A stretch of DNA of 64,000 bases, taken from positions 1 to 64,000 of the forward strand of contig JBOGVS010000012.1 in NCBI GenBank assembly GCA_050692555.1. The letters are read 5' to 3'. Positions 50,805 to 61,025 of the stretch are shown in pieces (position 1 is the stretch's first letter; each line of letters opens with the position of its first letter). A program made the position numbers and the translations under genes. The notes under the pieces are model-generated. The model ran no database searches. It was not told where the DNA came from and saw nothing but the letters and a program-made list of their open reading frames with translations. The stretch comes from DAITPV01 sp050692555 (GTDB lineage Bacteria; Actinomycetota; UBA4738; CALAEC01).

Positions 50805-51418
50805 CAGGCCGAGGACCCATCATCTCCCGGCCACCGCAGCGCGGTGGGCCCCTCCACGACCGAGGTCTTCCGCTCCGACCGGCGGAGCCCCACCCGACCG
50901 AGGGCCTCGTCGATCCGATCGAGGACGACGAGCATCCCACCGGCTGACGGCAGGCCGATCAGATAGTCGTCCACCCATCGAAGGATGGGAGTAGGTGAGA
51001 GGGCTTCGTCGACGGGCCGGAGGACGGCATTGGCCATCACGGCGGAGGCCGGCGGGCCGATGGGGAGGCCTTCGTAGCCCTCGCTCCCCCACTCCTCCAG
51101 CATGTCTGCCGACAGTCGGGCGTCCACCGGGTCCGCACCGGAGGACCGAAGGCACTCAGCCAGGACCGGCGGGGTCACCGATCCGTAGAACGAGGCCACG
51201 TCCGTCCGGAGCAGGAGCGAGGAGCGTCCGGCCACCCCGGCCGCCACCCGATTGGCCAGCCGGATGGACGCCGGGACCGGGGCCAAGCTCCACGCCGTCG
51301 CCGACTCGGTCGACCGGTTCGCCAGGACACCCGGCTGCAGGCGCTGCTCGATGACCGGGGCCACCCGGCCGCCGAGCCGGTGCCACGCCGCCTCATCCCG
51401 CGGCGAGAGAACGGCCAT
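50804..51418 (-). CDS. Short stand-alone reverse transcriptase-like protein
   Basis: A protein of 204 residues from the first ATG with reverse transcriptase core motifs: motif A LLRTDVASFYGSV (Asp73), motif B GLPIGPPASAVMANAVL (117-133), motif C ILRWVDDYLIG (Asp150, Asp151), and GLRRSERKT after it. No thumb/X domain, maturase or fused partner follows. The frame is open back to 51580 and encodes RT-like sequence before the ATG (LVDPIVSRWEAKPSGGFRR, the usual motif 1), but no ATG, GTG or TTG lies there, so the true start is probably upstream at a rare codon. No intron or retron RNA was seen. Function unknown. Confidence 0.75.
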   Translation of the reverse strand: MAVLSPRDEAAWHRLGGRVAPVIEQRLQPGVLANRSTESATAWSLAPVPASIRLANRVAAGVAGRSSLLLRTDVASFYGSVTPPVLAECLRSSGADPVDARLSADMLEEWGSEGYEGLPIGPPASAVMANAVLRPVDEALSPTPILRWVDDYLIGLPSAGGMLVVLDRIDEALGRVGLRRSERKTSVVEGPTALRWPGDDGSSA

Positions 51419-51600
51419 CCTCCGGAACCCTCCGGATGGTTTGGCCTCCCACCGTGAAACGATTGGATCGACGAGCGCCAGCGGTCCTCCCCCGGCCAGA
51501 GGGAGGTGCGGCCCAACCGTTTGTATCCCGGCGCCGACGCCACCGCCTATCCCCCGTTCGGGGGTTCCGTGCTCCTCCGGTCAGGGGATGTTCGGCTGAG

Positions 51601-52947
51601 TCAGGAGCGCGGCAGCTCGGCGAGCCGCTCGAACAGCAGGGCCTGAGAGACGCAGGTCTTCTCGAAATCGTCGAGGAGCAGGCTCTCGTTGGCTCCGTGA
51701 GCTCGCCCATCCGGGTCCTCGACGCCGGTGAGGAGGATGGCGGTGTCCGGGTACGCCTCGGCGAACGCGGCCACCAGCGGGATGGTCCCCCCCGCGCCGA
51801 TGTCCTTGGGGGCGGCCCCCCAGCCCTCCTCGAACGCCTGCCGGGCGGCCTGGTACACGGGGCCCTCCGCCGGGACCTGGAACGGCCAGGCGCCCGCTCC
51901 CTCGGTGACCGTCACCCGGGCGCCCCATGGTGCGTTCGACTCCAGGTGGTGGACCAGGGCCTTCATGGCCCGGGTCGGGTCGTCGCCCGGAGCGAGTCGA
52001 AGGCTGACCTTGGCCCGGGCCACCGGCACCAGGATGTTCGCGGCCTCGGGGACCCGCGGCGCGTCGATCCCCAGCACCGCCAGCGCTGGGCGGGACCACA
52101 GCCGCTCGGTGAGCTCTCCATCCCCGATCAGCTGCAGACCCTCGACGGATCCGGCCTGCTCCCGGAACTCCTGTTCGGTGAGATCCAGGGGGTCCGAGGG
52201 GCCCGACGCCAGGCCGTCGATGGCCACGTTCCCTCGGTCGTCATGGAGGGTTGCCAGCAGCCGGGACAGCGAGGTGAGGGCGTCGGGAAGCGGGCCTCCC
52301 CACATGCCGCTGTGGACGGCGTGGTCGAGGGTCCTCACCTCCACGACGCAGTCGACCAGGCCGCGCAGCTTGGTAGTGAGGCCCGGGGTCCCCACCCGCC
52401 AGTTCGACGCGTCGGCCAGGATGATCACGTCGGCGCGAAGGGCATCCGCGTACCGATCGAGGAACGCCGGGAGGTTCGGTGACCCTTGCTCCTCTTCGCC
52501 CTCGATGAACACCCGCACTCCGACCGGCGGCGCGCCGTCGTGAGCCAGCAAGGAAGCCTGGTGGAGGGCGATCCCCGCTTTGTCGTCACAGGAACCTCGT
52601 CCGAACAGCCTGCCATCTCTTTCGGTGGGCTCGAACGGCGGGGTGTCCCAGTCGGACTCGTCTCCGGGGGGCTGGACGTCGTGGTGCGCGTACAGCAGTA
52701 CCGTGGGAGCTCCGTCGGGAGCCGGATGCTCACCGACCACCGCGGGATGGGCTCCCTCCACCTCGAGGAGCCGGACCCCCTGAAGGCCACAGCCCTCGAG
52801 GATCTCGGCGGTGAGCTCCGCGGAGGCGCGCACGGGCGCCGGGTCGAAACCTTCGAAGCTGACGGAGGGGATCCGGATGAGCCGTTCGAGGTCCTTACGA
52901 ACACGGGGAAGCACGGCGCGGGTGGCTTCCCGGAGGTCGGCGCTCAC
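51601..52947 (-). CDS. M20-family metallopeptidase (dipeptidase)
   Basis: A 448-residue peptidase. Zinc ligands and catalytic residues appear in order: LLYAHHDVQPPGDESDW, GRGSCDDKAGIALH, IEGEEEQGS, ILAD and RAHGANES. A lid domain is inserted in the middle. It cleaves dipeptides or acyl-amino acids in the cytoplasm. The GTG start is 7 bp from a -10 box TAGCCT (52960-52955), so a leaderless mRNA is likely. Confidence 0.9.
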   Translation of the reverse strand: MSADLREATRAVLPRVRKDLERLIRIPSVSFEGFDPAPVRASAELTAEILEGCGLQGVRLLEVEGAHPAVVGEHPAPDGAPTVLLYAHHDVQPPGDESDWDTPPFEPTERDGRLFGRGSCDDKAGIALHQASLLAHDGAPPVGVRVFIEGEEEQGSPNLPAFLDRYADALRADVIILADASNWRVGTPGLTTKLRGLVDCVVEVRTLDHAVHSGMWGGPLPDALTSLSRLLATLHDDRGNVAIDGLASGPSDPLDLTEQEFREQAGSVEGLQLIGDGELTERLWSRPALAVLGIDAPRVPEAANILVPVARAKVSLRLAPGDDPTRAMKALVHHLESNAPWGARVTVTEGAGAWPFQVPAEGPVYQAARQAFEEGWGAAPKDIGAGGTIPLVAAFAEAYPDTAILLTGVEDPDGRAHGANESLLLDDFEKTCVSQALLFERLAELPRS

Positions 52948-52960
52948 GCGGAGGAGGCTA

Positions 52961-54355
52961 TCAGGTGAGCGCCGGGACCCGTTCGGCTCCCGCGGCGAAG
53001 CGACGCCAGTACTCCCTGCCCTCCTCGGACAGGGTGGGAACGGGATCGTAGTACGGGTACCGCCGGCCGAGGGCCTCGGGATCGTCGAACTCGATCCCGG
53101 TGCGATAGTTCTTCGTCCAGTAGGAGATCCCGAGAACGCGGTCGTAGTCCTCGATCTGGTTCACCCACCGCTTCCCCACATAGGGGACGTCGCACACGAT
53201 CCGCGGCGTGGCGAAGCCGGGAAGGTACCCCATGATAGCGTGCTGGAGTTCCTGTGCTTCCCACACCGCGGTCCGCCAGTGCTCCGAGTTCGGGATCATG
53301 TCGCACATGTAGAAGTAGTACGGCATCACCTTGGCGTGGTCGAGCAGCGTGAAGCACAGCTCCAGCAGCTCCTTGGGGGTGGTGTTGACGCCGCGGAGGA
53401 GCACCCCCTGGTTCCGGACGTCCCGAAGCCCGCACTCCAGAAGCTTGCGGGTCGCCGTAGCCACCAGCGGGGTGACTTGGTTGGCGTGATTGACGTGGGT
53501 GTGCACGGCGATGTCCACGCCCCGTTGCCGCGCAACGGTGGCCATCCGCTCGCACGCGGCCAGGACGTCGTTCTGGAGGAAGTGCTGCGGCAGACCCATG
53601 AGGCCCTTGGTGGCCAGCCGGATGTCCCGGATGTTCTCGATCTCCAGGAGCTGCATGACGAAGTCCTCGAGGCGCCGGATCGGCACGTTGGCCATGTCCC
53701 CACCCGAGACCACCACGTCGCGGACCGACGGCGTGGCCCGCAGGTACTCGAGCATGCGGTCCCATCGTTCTTGCTGCCTCTCCTCGAACTTGTACTTGAG
53801 GATCTGCGGCGTGTCGTTGCCCACCAGGTCCATCCGGGTGCAGTGACCGCAGTACTGGGGACAGGTGGCGATCATCTCCGCGAGGACCTTCGTCGGGTAG
53901 CGGTGGGTGAGGCCTTCCACGGCCCACATGTCGGCCTCGTGGAGGCTGTCCCGCGCCGCCAGCGGATGGCTGGGGAACTCCGGGTCCCGGTCGGACAGCA
54001 CGGGGAGCATGTACCGGCGCACCGGGTCACTCCACAGGTCCTGCTCGTCCATGGTGTTGAGCATCTGGGGCGGGACGAGCATGGACATCGTGGCCCGCTG
54101 TCGCTGGTCGCGCTCGAGGTCGGCCATGAACTCGTCGGTGGCGTACTCCCCTAGTGCGTCCTTCAACTGCCCGAGGTTCTTGACCGTGTGGGCTCGTTGC
54201 CACTGGGCGCTCTCCCACTGCTCCGGGGTGACCTCTCGGTAGCCAGACAGACGCCGCCACTCCGGTTCCCTGAACTCCCGGGGCAGGGGGTATCGGAACG
54301 GCTGGTCGGCCGCGTGGGCCTGCAGCCTGCGGTGGCCCGGTCTCTGTGGGTCCAT
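52961..54355 (-). CDS. kamA: Lysine 2,3-aminomutase family radical SAM enzyme
   Basis: A 464-residue radical SAM, PLP-dependent aminomutase that turns lysine into beta-lysine. The cluster motif CPQYCGHC (C-x3-C-x2-C) is near residue 160. YMCDMIPNSEHWRT and IVCDVPYVGKRWV align with the two substrate Asp regions, but the PLP loop DAPGGGGK of clostridial KamA is DVPYVGK, one residue shorter, so specificity may differ. A TAGAAT box (54399-54394) covers the upstream ATG at 54394, which cannot then be the start; ATG at 54355 is used. Neighbours kdd and kamDE support lysine. Confidence 0.82.
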   Translation of the reverse strand: MDPQRPGHRRLQAHAADQPFRYPLPREFREPEWRRLSGYREVTPEQWESAQWQRAHTVKNLGQLKDALGEYATDEFMADLERDQRQRATMSMLVPPQMLNTMDEQDLWSDPVRRYMLPVLSDRDPEFPSHPLAARDSLHEADMWAVEGLTHRYPTKVLAEMIATCPQYCGHCTRMDLVGNDTPQILKYKFEERQQERWDRMLEYLRATPSVRDVVVSGGDMANVPIRRLEDFVMQLLEIENIRDIRLATKGLMGLPQHFLQNDVLAACERMATVARQRGVDIAVHTHVNHANQVTPLVATATRKLLECGLRDVRNQGVLLRGVNTTPKELLELCFTLLDHAKVMPYYFYMCDMIPNSEHWRTAVWEAQELQHAIMGYLPGFATPRIVCDVPYVGKRWVNQIEDYDRVLGISYWTKNYRTGIEFDDPEALGRRYPYYDPVPTLSEEGREYWRRFAAGAERVPALT

Positions 54356-54393
54356 TGGCTCGCTCGCTGGAAGGATCGGCTCGTGAGAGCTCA

Positions 54394-54399
54394 TTCTAG
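54394..54399 (-). promoter_or_regulatory. -10 box of kamA
   Basis: TAGAAT on the minus strand; TTGGAT lies 19 bp upstream as a poor -35. Start expected near 54387, leaving a leader of about 32 nt. Confidence 0.45.
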
Positions 54400-54458
54400 A
54401 GCCGAACGTCCGGGAAAATCCAACTCTGGCCGAATCTGGTTCGGCCCACAGGTCGTGG

Positions 54459-55010
54459 CTAGGACAGGTGAGGCACGTCGGAGGCCAGGAGCCCGTAGAG
54501 GTGGCAGTCGTACCCGCCTGAGCCGTGGGGGCATCCGCTCCGGAGGGTCCCCTCGCGGTGGAAGCCGAGCTTCTCCGCCACCCGCTGGCTGGCCGCGTTT
54601 TCCACACCGGCCCTGAGCTCGAGGCGGTACAGCCCCAGCGTTCGGAACCCGAAGCCGACGATCGCTCGTCCCGCTTCCGTGGCGTACCCGCGTCCGGTCA
54701 CGTCCGAGCGGACCCAATACCCCATCTCCCCGATCCGCTGGTCCGGCCTCGACCAGCGGATGCCGATCCCGCCGACGACCGATCCCTCCTGGAGGATGGC
54801 GAAGTCGTACTCCCGCCCGGCGGACCAGGCCTTCACGGCGCCTTGAACGAACGCCTCTGTCCGGTCACGAGACGTCTCCGGCGCCCAGGCCATCCAGTCC
54901 CGCAGATCCGCCAGTGAGGCCTCCACGGCCTCCCACGTCCGCTCGGCATGCGTCGGCTCGATCGGCTCGAGGCGAAGCCAGTCCGTCTCGGTGGGCTCTC
55001 GGGGGATCAC
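54459..55010 (-). CDS. GNAT-family N-acetyltransferase (RimJ/RimL-like)
   Basis: A 183-residue acetyltransferase. WVRSDVTGRGYATEAGRAIV is the acetyl-CoA loop (R-x-x-G-x-G/A), followed by LRAGVENAASQRVAEKLGF. GTG start overlaps the kdd stop (GTGA) and kamA follows about 100 nt downstream. In methanogens a KamA homologue and a GNAT (AblA/AblB) make N-epsilon-acetyl-beta-lysine, an osmolyte; a comparable role here is possible but unproven, as RimJ/L proteins also modify other amines. Confidence 0.78.
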   Translation of the reverse strand: MIPREPTETDWLRLEPIEPTHAERTWEAVEASLADLRDWMAWAPETSRDRTEAFVQGAVKAWSAGREYDFAILQEGSVVGGIGIRWSRPDQRIGEMGYWVRSDVTGRGYATEAGRAIVGFGFRTLGLYRLELRAGVENAASQRVAEKLGFHREGTLRSGCPHGSGGYDCHLYGLLASDVPHLS

Positions 55011-56029
55011 CAGGCGTACCGGCGCTCGAACACGGCTCGCAGGTCCGGGGTCTCTCGGATCATCTGGAGCGCCAGGTCCGCGTGACCGGGAACGTATCCC
55101 GACCCGATCTGGAGGCCGACGTCCTTGCCCAGGCCCTCGGCGATCAGCGCCGCCGCGGTGAAGGAGGTAGCCATGGAGAAGAAGTACACGTCGCCTCCCT
55201 CCCGAGCCAGGAGGATCGAGGCCCCCTCCGTCCCCGGGACGTTGACGCAGTTGACCACGAGGTCGGCCACCCCGTCGTCATCTCCGCCCAACACCTCCGC
55301 GGCGGCCCGAAGACATCCGACCGGGTCCTGCGCGTCGGCCGCCAGCACTTCCTTGAAGCCCAGTCCCCGGAGGATCGCGATGTCCCGCTCGTGGTGCACC
55401 ACCCCGGCCACCCGCTCCGAGAGGCCCCGGGCCGCGACCATGGCCAGGATCCCCGACTTCCCGCCCGCGCCCACGACCAACGTGCGTCTTCGGCCCGGCG
55501 CCAACCGACGCACCTGCGCCGGGGCTCCGGCCACGTCCAGAACGGCCAGGCACAGGTTCGCCGGGAGGTCATCCGGAAGCCGGGCGTACGGCGCCGACTC
55601 GAACAGGATCGCCCGCCCCGCGACGGGAACCTGCTCGGAGCTCCCGTCCCACTCGGAGAGGTCGTCGATGATCAACGGCGTCAGCGTCAGTGAAACCAGC
55701 GTGGCGATCCGGTCGCCGGGGCGGACATCGGCCCGCCGCTCCCCCACCTCCGCCACGGTGCCCACCAGCATCCCACCGGATCCGGTGACCGGGTTGTGCA
55801 TCTTCCCTCGCGCCCGCACGATGTCGAGGACCCGCCCCCGCATCCGTTCCGGGTCGCCGCCCCGCTCTTGGCGGATCTGGTGGAAGGACGCCGCGTCGAG
55901 GTTCAGCCGGCTCACCTCGATCAACGCCTCCCCTCCTCGAGGCGGCGGGGAGGGGTCCAGTCGTTCGGCCTGCTGGGGAAGGGCACCGGGCGGCTCGATC
56001 ACCCGGTGGAGGCCGTAGGGCGAAGTCAT
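55007..56029 (-). CDS. kdd: L-erythro-3,5-diaminohexanoate dehydrogenase
   Basis: A 340-residue NAD-dependent dehydrogenase of the lysine fermentation route, oxidising and deaminating 3,5-diaminohexanoate to 5-amino-3-oxohexanoate. The N-terminal part GLHRVIEPPGALPQQAERLD and GGMLVGTVAEVG, the Rossmann region VVGAGGKSGILAMVAARG and VNCVNVPGTEGASIL fit the family. Its step follows the two aminomutases encoded at 53 and 38 kb. ATG at 56029, 6 bp from a -10 box. Coupled to the GNAT gene. Confidence 0.88.
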   Translation of the reverse strand: MTSPYGLHRVIEPPGALPQQAERLDPSPPPRGGEALIEVSRLNLDAASFHQIRQERGGDPERMRGRVLDIVRARGKMHNPVTGSGGMLVGTVAEVGERRADVRPGDRIATLVSLTLTPLIIDDLSEWDGSSEQVPVAGRAILFESAPYARLPDDLPANLCLAVLDVAGAPAQVRRLAPGRRRTLVVGAGGKSGILAMVAARGLSERVAGVVHHERDIAILRGLGFKEVLAADAQDPVGCLRAAAEVLGGDDDGVADLVVNCVNVPGTEGASILLAREGGDVYFFSMATSFTAAALIAEGLGKDVGLQIGSGYVPGHADLALQMIRETPDLRAVFERRYAW

Positions 56030-56052
56030 ATGGCTCTATTATTCGGCCCACC
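56030..56052. promoter_or_regulatory. 23-bp divergent overlapping promoters of kdd and lrp
   Basis: Rightward -10 TATTAT (56037-56042) is 10 bp before the lrp GTG; leftward -10 TAATAG (56041-56036) is 6 bp before the kdd ATG. The two boxes share five bases, so RNA polymerase can open only one at a time, and the regulator gene lies next to its presumed target. Confidence 0.55.
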
Positions 56053-56493
56053 GTGGACGACAAGGACCTCCGGATCCTGACCATCCTCCAGGAGGACGCC
56101 CGGGCCACGTACGCGCAGATCGCCTCCCAGGTCGGGCTCTCCGCGTCGTCGGTGCACGACCGCGTCCGGAAGCTGGAGCGGCGCGGGGTGATCCTCGGGT
56201 ACCGGGCCTCCCTCGATCCGCACGCGGTGGGTCTGGGAGTCACCGCCCTGGTCTCGGTGGTGCCCCTCGATCCTTCGCAGCCCGACGATCTCCCCGACCG
56301 CGTGGTGGAGTTCCCGGAGGTGGAGGACTGCTTCTCCGTGGCCGGCGTGGAGAGCTACGTCCTCAAGGTACGGACCCGGACCACCGGCGACCTCGAGGAC
56401 CTGCTCCGGCGCCTTCGGGAGAAGGCCGGGGTCCAGACCAGGACAACGGTGGTGCTGTCGATCCCCTTCGAGGGACGCCCCCTCAAGCCTTGA
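56053..56493 (+). CDS. Lrp/AsnC-family transcriptional regulator
   Basis: A 146-residue regulator: N-terminal HTH (LRILTILQEDARATYAQIAS, QVGLSASSVHDRVRKLERRG) and C-terminal RAM ligand domain (VEDCFSVAGVESYVLKVRT). The GTG start is leaderless. Likely senses lysine or a derivative and controls kdd across the 23-bp gap; the ligand is inference. Confidence 0.9.
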   Translation: MDDKDLRILTILQEDARATYAQIASQVGLSASSVHDRVRKLERRGVILGYRASLDPHAVGLGVTALVSVVPLDPSQPDDLPDRVVEFPEVEDCFSVAGVESYVLKVRTRTTGDLEDLLRRLREKAGVQTRTTVVLSIPFEGRPLKP

Positions 56494-56557
56494 TCCGCTG
56501 AGCACGGCGGCAGTGTACCGGCCACCTTCCATAGGGGGACGGCGGACACTGCCGAAC

Positions 56558-58423
<1,866 letters not shown>

Positions 58424-58444
58424 GTCCTAGACCGTCCTCTCCCC

Positions 58445-59590
58445 TCAGTCCTGACCGGCCAGGTCCCGGCCGATGATCACCCGCTGGATCTGGTTCGTCC
58501 CTTCCACGATCTGCAGCGCCTTGGCCTCACGCATGTATCGCTCCACCGGATACTCGGCCATGTACCCGTAGCCGCCGTGGGCCTGCACCGCGTCGGTGGT
58601 CACCCGCATGGCCACATCCGAGGCGAACAGCTTGGCCATCGAGCACGACACGCTGCTGCCCGCTCCCCGGTCCCTGGCCCGGGCCGCCTCTCGGTACAGT
58701 CGGCGAGCCGCCTCAACCTGAGTCGCCGCATCCGCCAGGAGGAACTGGAGTCCCTGGTTCTCGATGACCGGCCGGGCGAACTGCTCTCGCTCCCGTGAGA
58801 ACGCCACCGCGGCGTCGAGGGCGGCCTGGGCCAGACCCACAGAACACGCCGCGATCCCCAGCCGGCCCCCGTCAAGGGCGGCCAGGCCTACCGTGAACCC
58901 CTGCCCTTCCTCCCCCACCAGGTTCTCCGCGGGGACCCGACAGTCCTCGAACAGCAGCTCCCGCATCGGGGAGGCGTGCCACCCCATCTTCTCCTCAAGC
59001 CTCCCGAACCCGAAGCCGTCCCAGCCCTTCTCCACAGCGAAGGCCGAGATACCCGAGGGTGACTGGTCGCCGGTGCGAGCCATCACCAGATAGAGCTCCG
59101 CTTCTCCTCCGTGGCTGATGAATCGCTTGGAGCCCGTGAGCACGTACGAATCGCCTCCGCGCTCGGCCCGGGTGCGCAGCGCGGCGGCGTCCGAGCCACT
59201 GGAGGCCTCCGACAGCGCGTAGGCCCCCAGCCACTCCCCGGAGAACAGCCGGGGCAGGTACTTCTCCTTGAGCTCGTCCGAGCCGAACTCGTGGATCCCG
59301 AACGCCGACAGATGGTGGACGGACATCCCCACGGCCAGGGAAAGCGAGCCGGTGGCCACCTCCTCCAGGACGGCGAGGTAGGTGAGGTACGGCTGGCCCC
59401 CTCCCCCGTACTTCTCCGAGTACGGGATCCCGGCCAGGTCCATGTCGGCCAGGCCGCGGAACTGGTCCCGGGGGAACTGCTTGCGCTCTTCGAACCCGGC
59501 GGCCTGGGGGGCAACCCGGTCGGCGACGAACGTTCGCACGGCGCCCACGATCTCGCGCTGCTCGCCGGTGAGCCCGAAGTCCCTGTCCAC
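58445..59590 (-). CDS. Acyl-CoA dehydrogenase
   Basis: A 381-residue flavoenzyme. YALSEASSGSDAAALRTRA (FAD/substrate), RFISHGGEAELYLVMARTG, the HGGYGYMAEYPVERYMREAK region and catalytic Glu in QIVEGTNQIQRVIIGRDL are characteristic of short/medium-chain members. It could oxidise butyryl- or crotonyl-related CoA from lysine breakdown, but many substrates are possible. GTG start 7 bp from a -10 box TACCCT (59603-59598). Confidence 0.93.
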   Translation of the reverse strand: MDRDFGLTGEQREIVGAVRTFVADRVAPQAAGFEERKQFPRDQFRGLADMDLAGIPYSEKYGGGGQPYLTYLAVLEEVATGSLSLAVGMSVHHLSAFGIHEFGSDELKEKYLPRLFSGEWLGAYALSEASSGSDAAALRTRAERGGDSYVLTGSKRFISHGGEAELYLVMARTGDQSPSGISAFAVEKGWDGFGFGRLEEKMGWHASPMRELLFEDCRVPAENLVGEEGQGFTVGLAALDGGRLGIAACSVGLAQAALDAAVAFSREREQFARPVIENQGLQFLLADAATQVEAARRLYREAARARDRGAGSSVSCSMAKLFASDVAMRVTTDAVQAHGGYGYMAEYPVERYMREAKALQIVEGTNQIQRVIIGRDLAGQD

Positions 59591-59597
59591 GATCCGT

Positions 59598-59621
59598 AGG
59601 GTACCGAACCCGGTCTATCCT
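59598..59621. promoter_or_regulatory. Divergent leaderless promoters of acyl-CoA dehydrogenase and cysS
   Basis: In a 37-bp gap, TACCCT (59603-59598, minus) is 7 bp before the leftward GTG and TATCCT (59616-59621, plus) is 6 bp before the rightward GTG. Confidence 0.55.
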
Positions 59622-59627
59622 GTGGCC

Positions 59628-61022
59628 GTGCGCCTGTACAACTCCCTGAGCCGGAAGGTCGAACAGGTCGTCCCGGTCGAGGACGAGCTGGTGGAGATCT
59701 ACTCGTGCGGGCCGACCGTGTACCGCTACATTCACGTGGGGAACATGCGCTCGTTCATGCTGGGAGACCTCATCCGGCGCGGCCTCAGACTCGAGGGCCT
59801 CGACGTCCGATGGGTGATGAACATCACGGACGTCGGACACATGACCGACGAGGTGACCGATACCGGTCAGGACAAGATGGAGCTGGCCGAGGCCGACGAG
59901 GGTCTATCGGCCAGGGAGATCGCCGAGAAGTACACCCAGGCATTTCTGGAGGATTCCGACCTCATGGGGATCGAGCGGGCCGACCTGTACCCCCGGGCCT
60001 CCGATCACATCCCCGAGATGATCGCCATCATCGAGCGGCTCATCGAAAAAGGCCACGCCTACGAGGTCGATGGCACCGTGTACTTCGACGTCACCACGTT
60101 CGCGGACTACGGCAAGCTGTCGGGGAACACCCTCGACGCCCTGCGTGCCGGCCACCGGCAGGAGGTGGAGGTCGACCCGAACAAGCGGCATCCCGCCGAC
60201 TTCGCGCTGTGGAAGAAGCCCGGGCCGAACCGGACCATGAAGTGGCCCAGCCCCTGGGGGGAGGGATTCCCCGGCTGGCACATCGAGTGCTCGGCGATGT
60301 CCATGAAGCACCTCGGCGAGCGGTTCGACATCCACACCGGGGGCAACGACAACAAGTTCCCCCACCACGAGGACGAGATCGCGCAGTCGGAGGCCGCCGT
60401 GGGGCATCCGGTCGTCTCCATCTGGGTCCATGGCGGATTCCTCCAGATGGCCGGCCAGAAGATGGCGAAGTCGGCTCGGAACATCCACCGGGTCACGGAC
60501 CTCCGGGATCAGCGCATCGACCCCCTGGCCTTCCGGCTCCTGTGCTTCGGGACCCGCTACCGGAGCGAGATGGATTTCTCGTGGGACGCCCTGGAAGGGG
60601 CCAACCGAAGGCTCACCCAGGTCCGCCAGCGGATGGCTGCGTGGGCCACCGCCGAGCGCGACGGGACCGCCCCGGAGGCCAAGGACCTCGACCGCCGCTT
60701 CCGGGAGGCCGTGGCGGACGACCTCGACATGCCCCGGGCGGTCACCGTCCTCAACGAGACCGTGTCGGCGCCGTTGCCGGACGCAGACAAGTACGCACTC
60801 CTGGCGTCCTGGGACGCGGTGCTGGGGCTGGACCTCGAGCGCCTGGCTCGGGAGGGGTTCGAGATCCCCGCCGAGGTTCAGGCCCTGGTGGAGGAACGGG
60901 ACCGGGGCCGGCGGGAGAAGGACTTCGTGCGGTCGGACGAGATCCGGAAGCAGCTCATGGCCGTGGGCTGGGAGGTCATGGACACCCCGGAGGGCACCAA
61001 GGTCCGCCCCCTGCTCTCCTAA
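59628..61022 (+). CDS. cysS: Cysteinyl-tRNA synthetase
   Basis: A 464-residue class Ia synthetase. Zinc Cys in YSCGPTVYRY, HIGH-type YIHVGNMRS (near residue 36), WHIECSAMSMKHLGERFDIH, TGGNDNKFPHHEDEIAQSE, and the KMSKS-type loop as KMAKS (near 278). The C-terminal part has EERDRGRREKDFVRSDEIRKQL in the usual place, quoted in part. It charges tRNA-Cys. GTG start is leaderless. MshC was excluded because the full cysS tail is present. Confidence 0.93.
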   Translation: MRLYNSLSRKVEQVVPVEDELVEIYSCGPTVYRYIHVGNMRSFMLGDLIRRGLRLEGLDVRWVMNITDVGHMTDEVTDTGQDKMELAEADEGLSAREIAEKYTQAFLEDSDLMGIERADLYPRASDHIPEMIAIIERLIEKGHAYEVDGTVYFDVTTFADYGKLSGNTLDALRAGHRQEVEVDPNKRHPADFALWKKPGPNRTMKWPSPWGEGFPGWHIECSAMSMKHLGERFDIHTGGNDNKFPHHEDEIAQSEAAVGHPVVSIWVHGGFLQMAGQKMAKSARNIHRVTDLRDQRIDPLAFRLLCFGTRYRSEMDFSWDALEGANRRLTQVRQRMAAWATAERDGTAPEAKDLDRRFREAVADDLDMPRAVTVLNETVSAPLPDADKYALLASWDAVLGLDLERLAREGFEIPAEVQALVEERDRGRREKDFVRSDEIRKQLMAVGWEVMDTPEGTKVRPLLS

Positions 61023-61025
61023 CGG

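Noticed and set aside
50804..51580. Group II intron or retron as source of the reverse transcriptase
   Set aside because: No intron domain V-like hairpin, no maturase/endonuclease domain and no structured RNA gene beside it; upstream sequence is the M20 peptidase end.
54356..54394. ATG at 54394 as kamA start
   Set aside because: The codon overlaps the predicted -10 box TAGAAT and would not be on the transcript.
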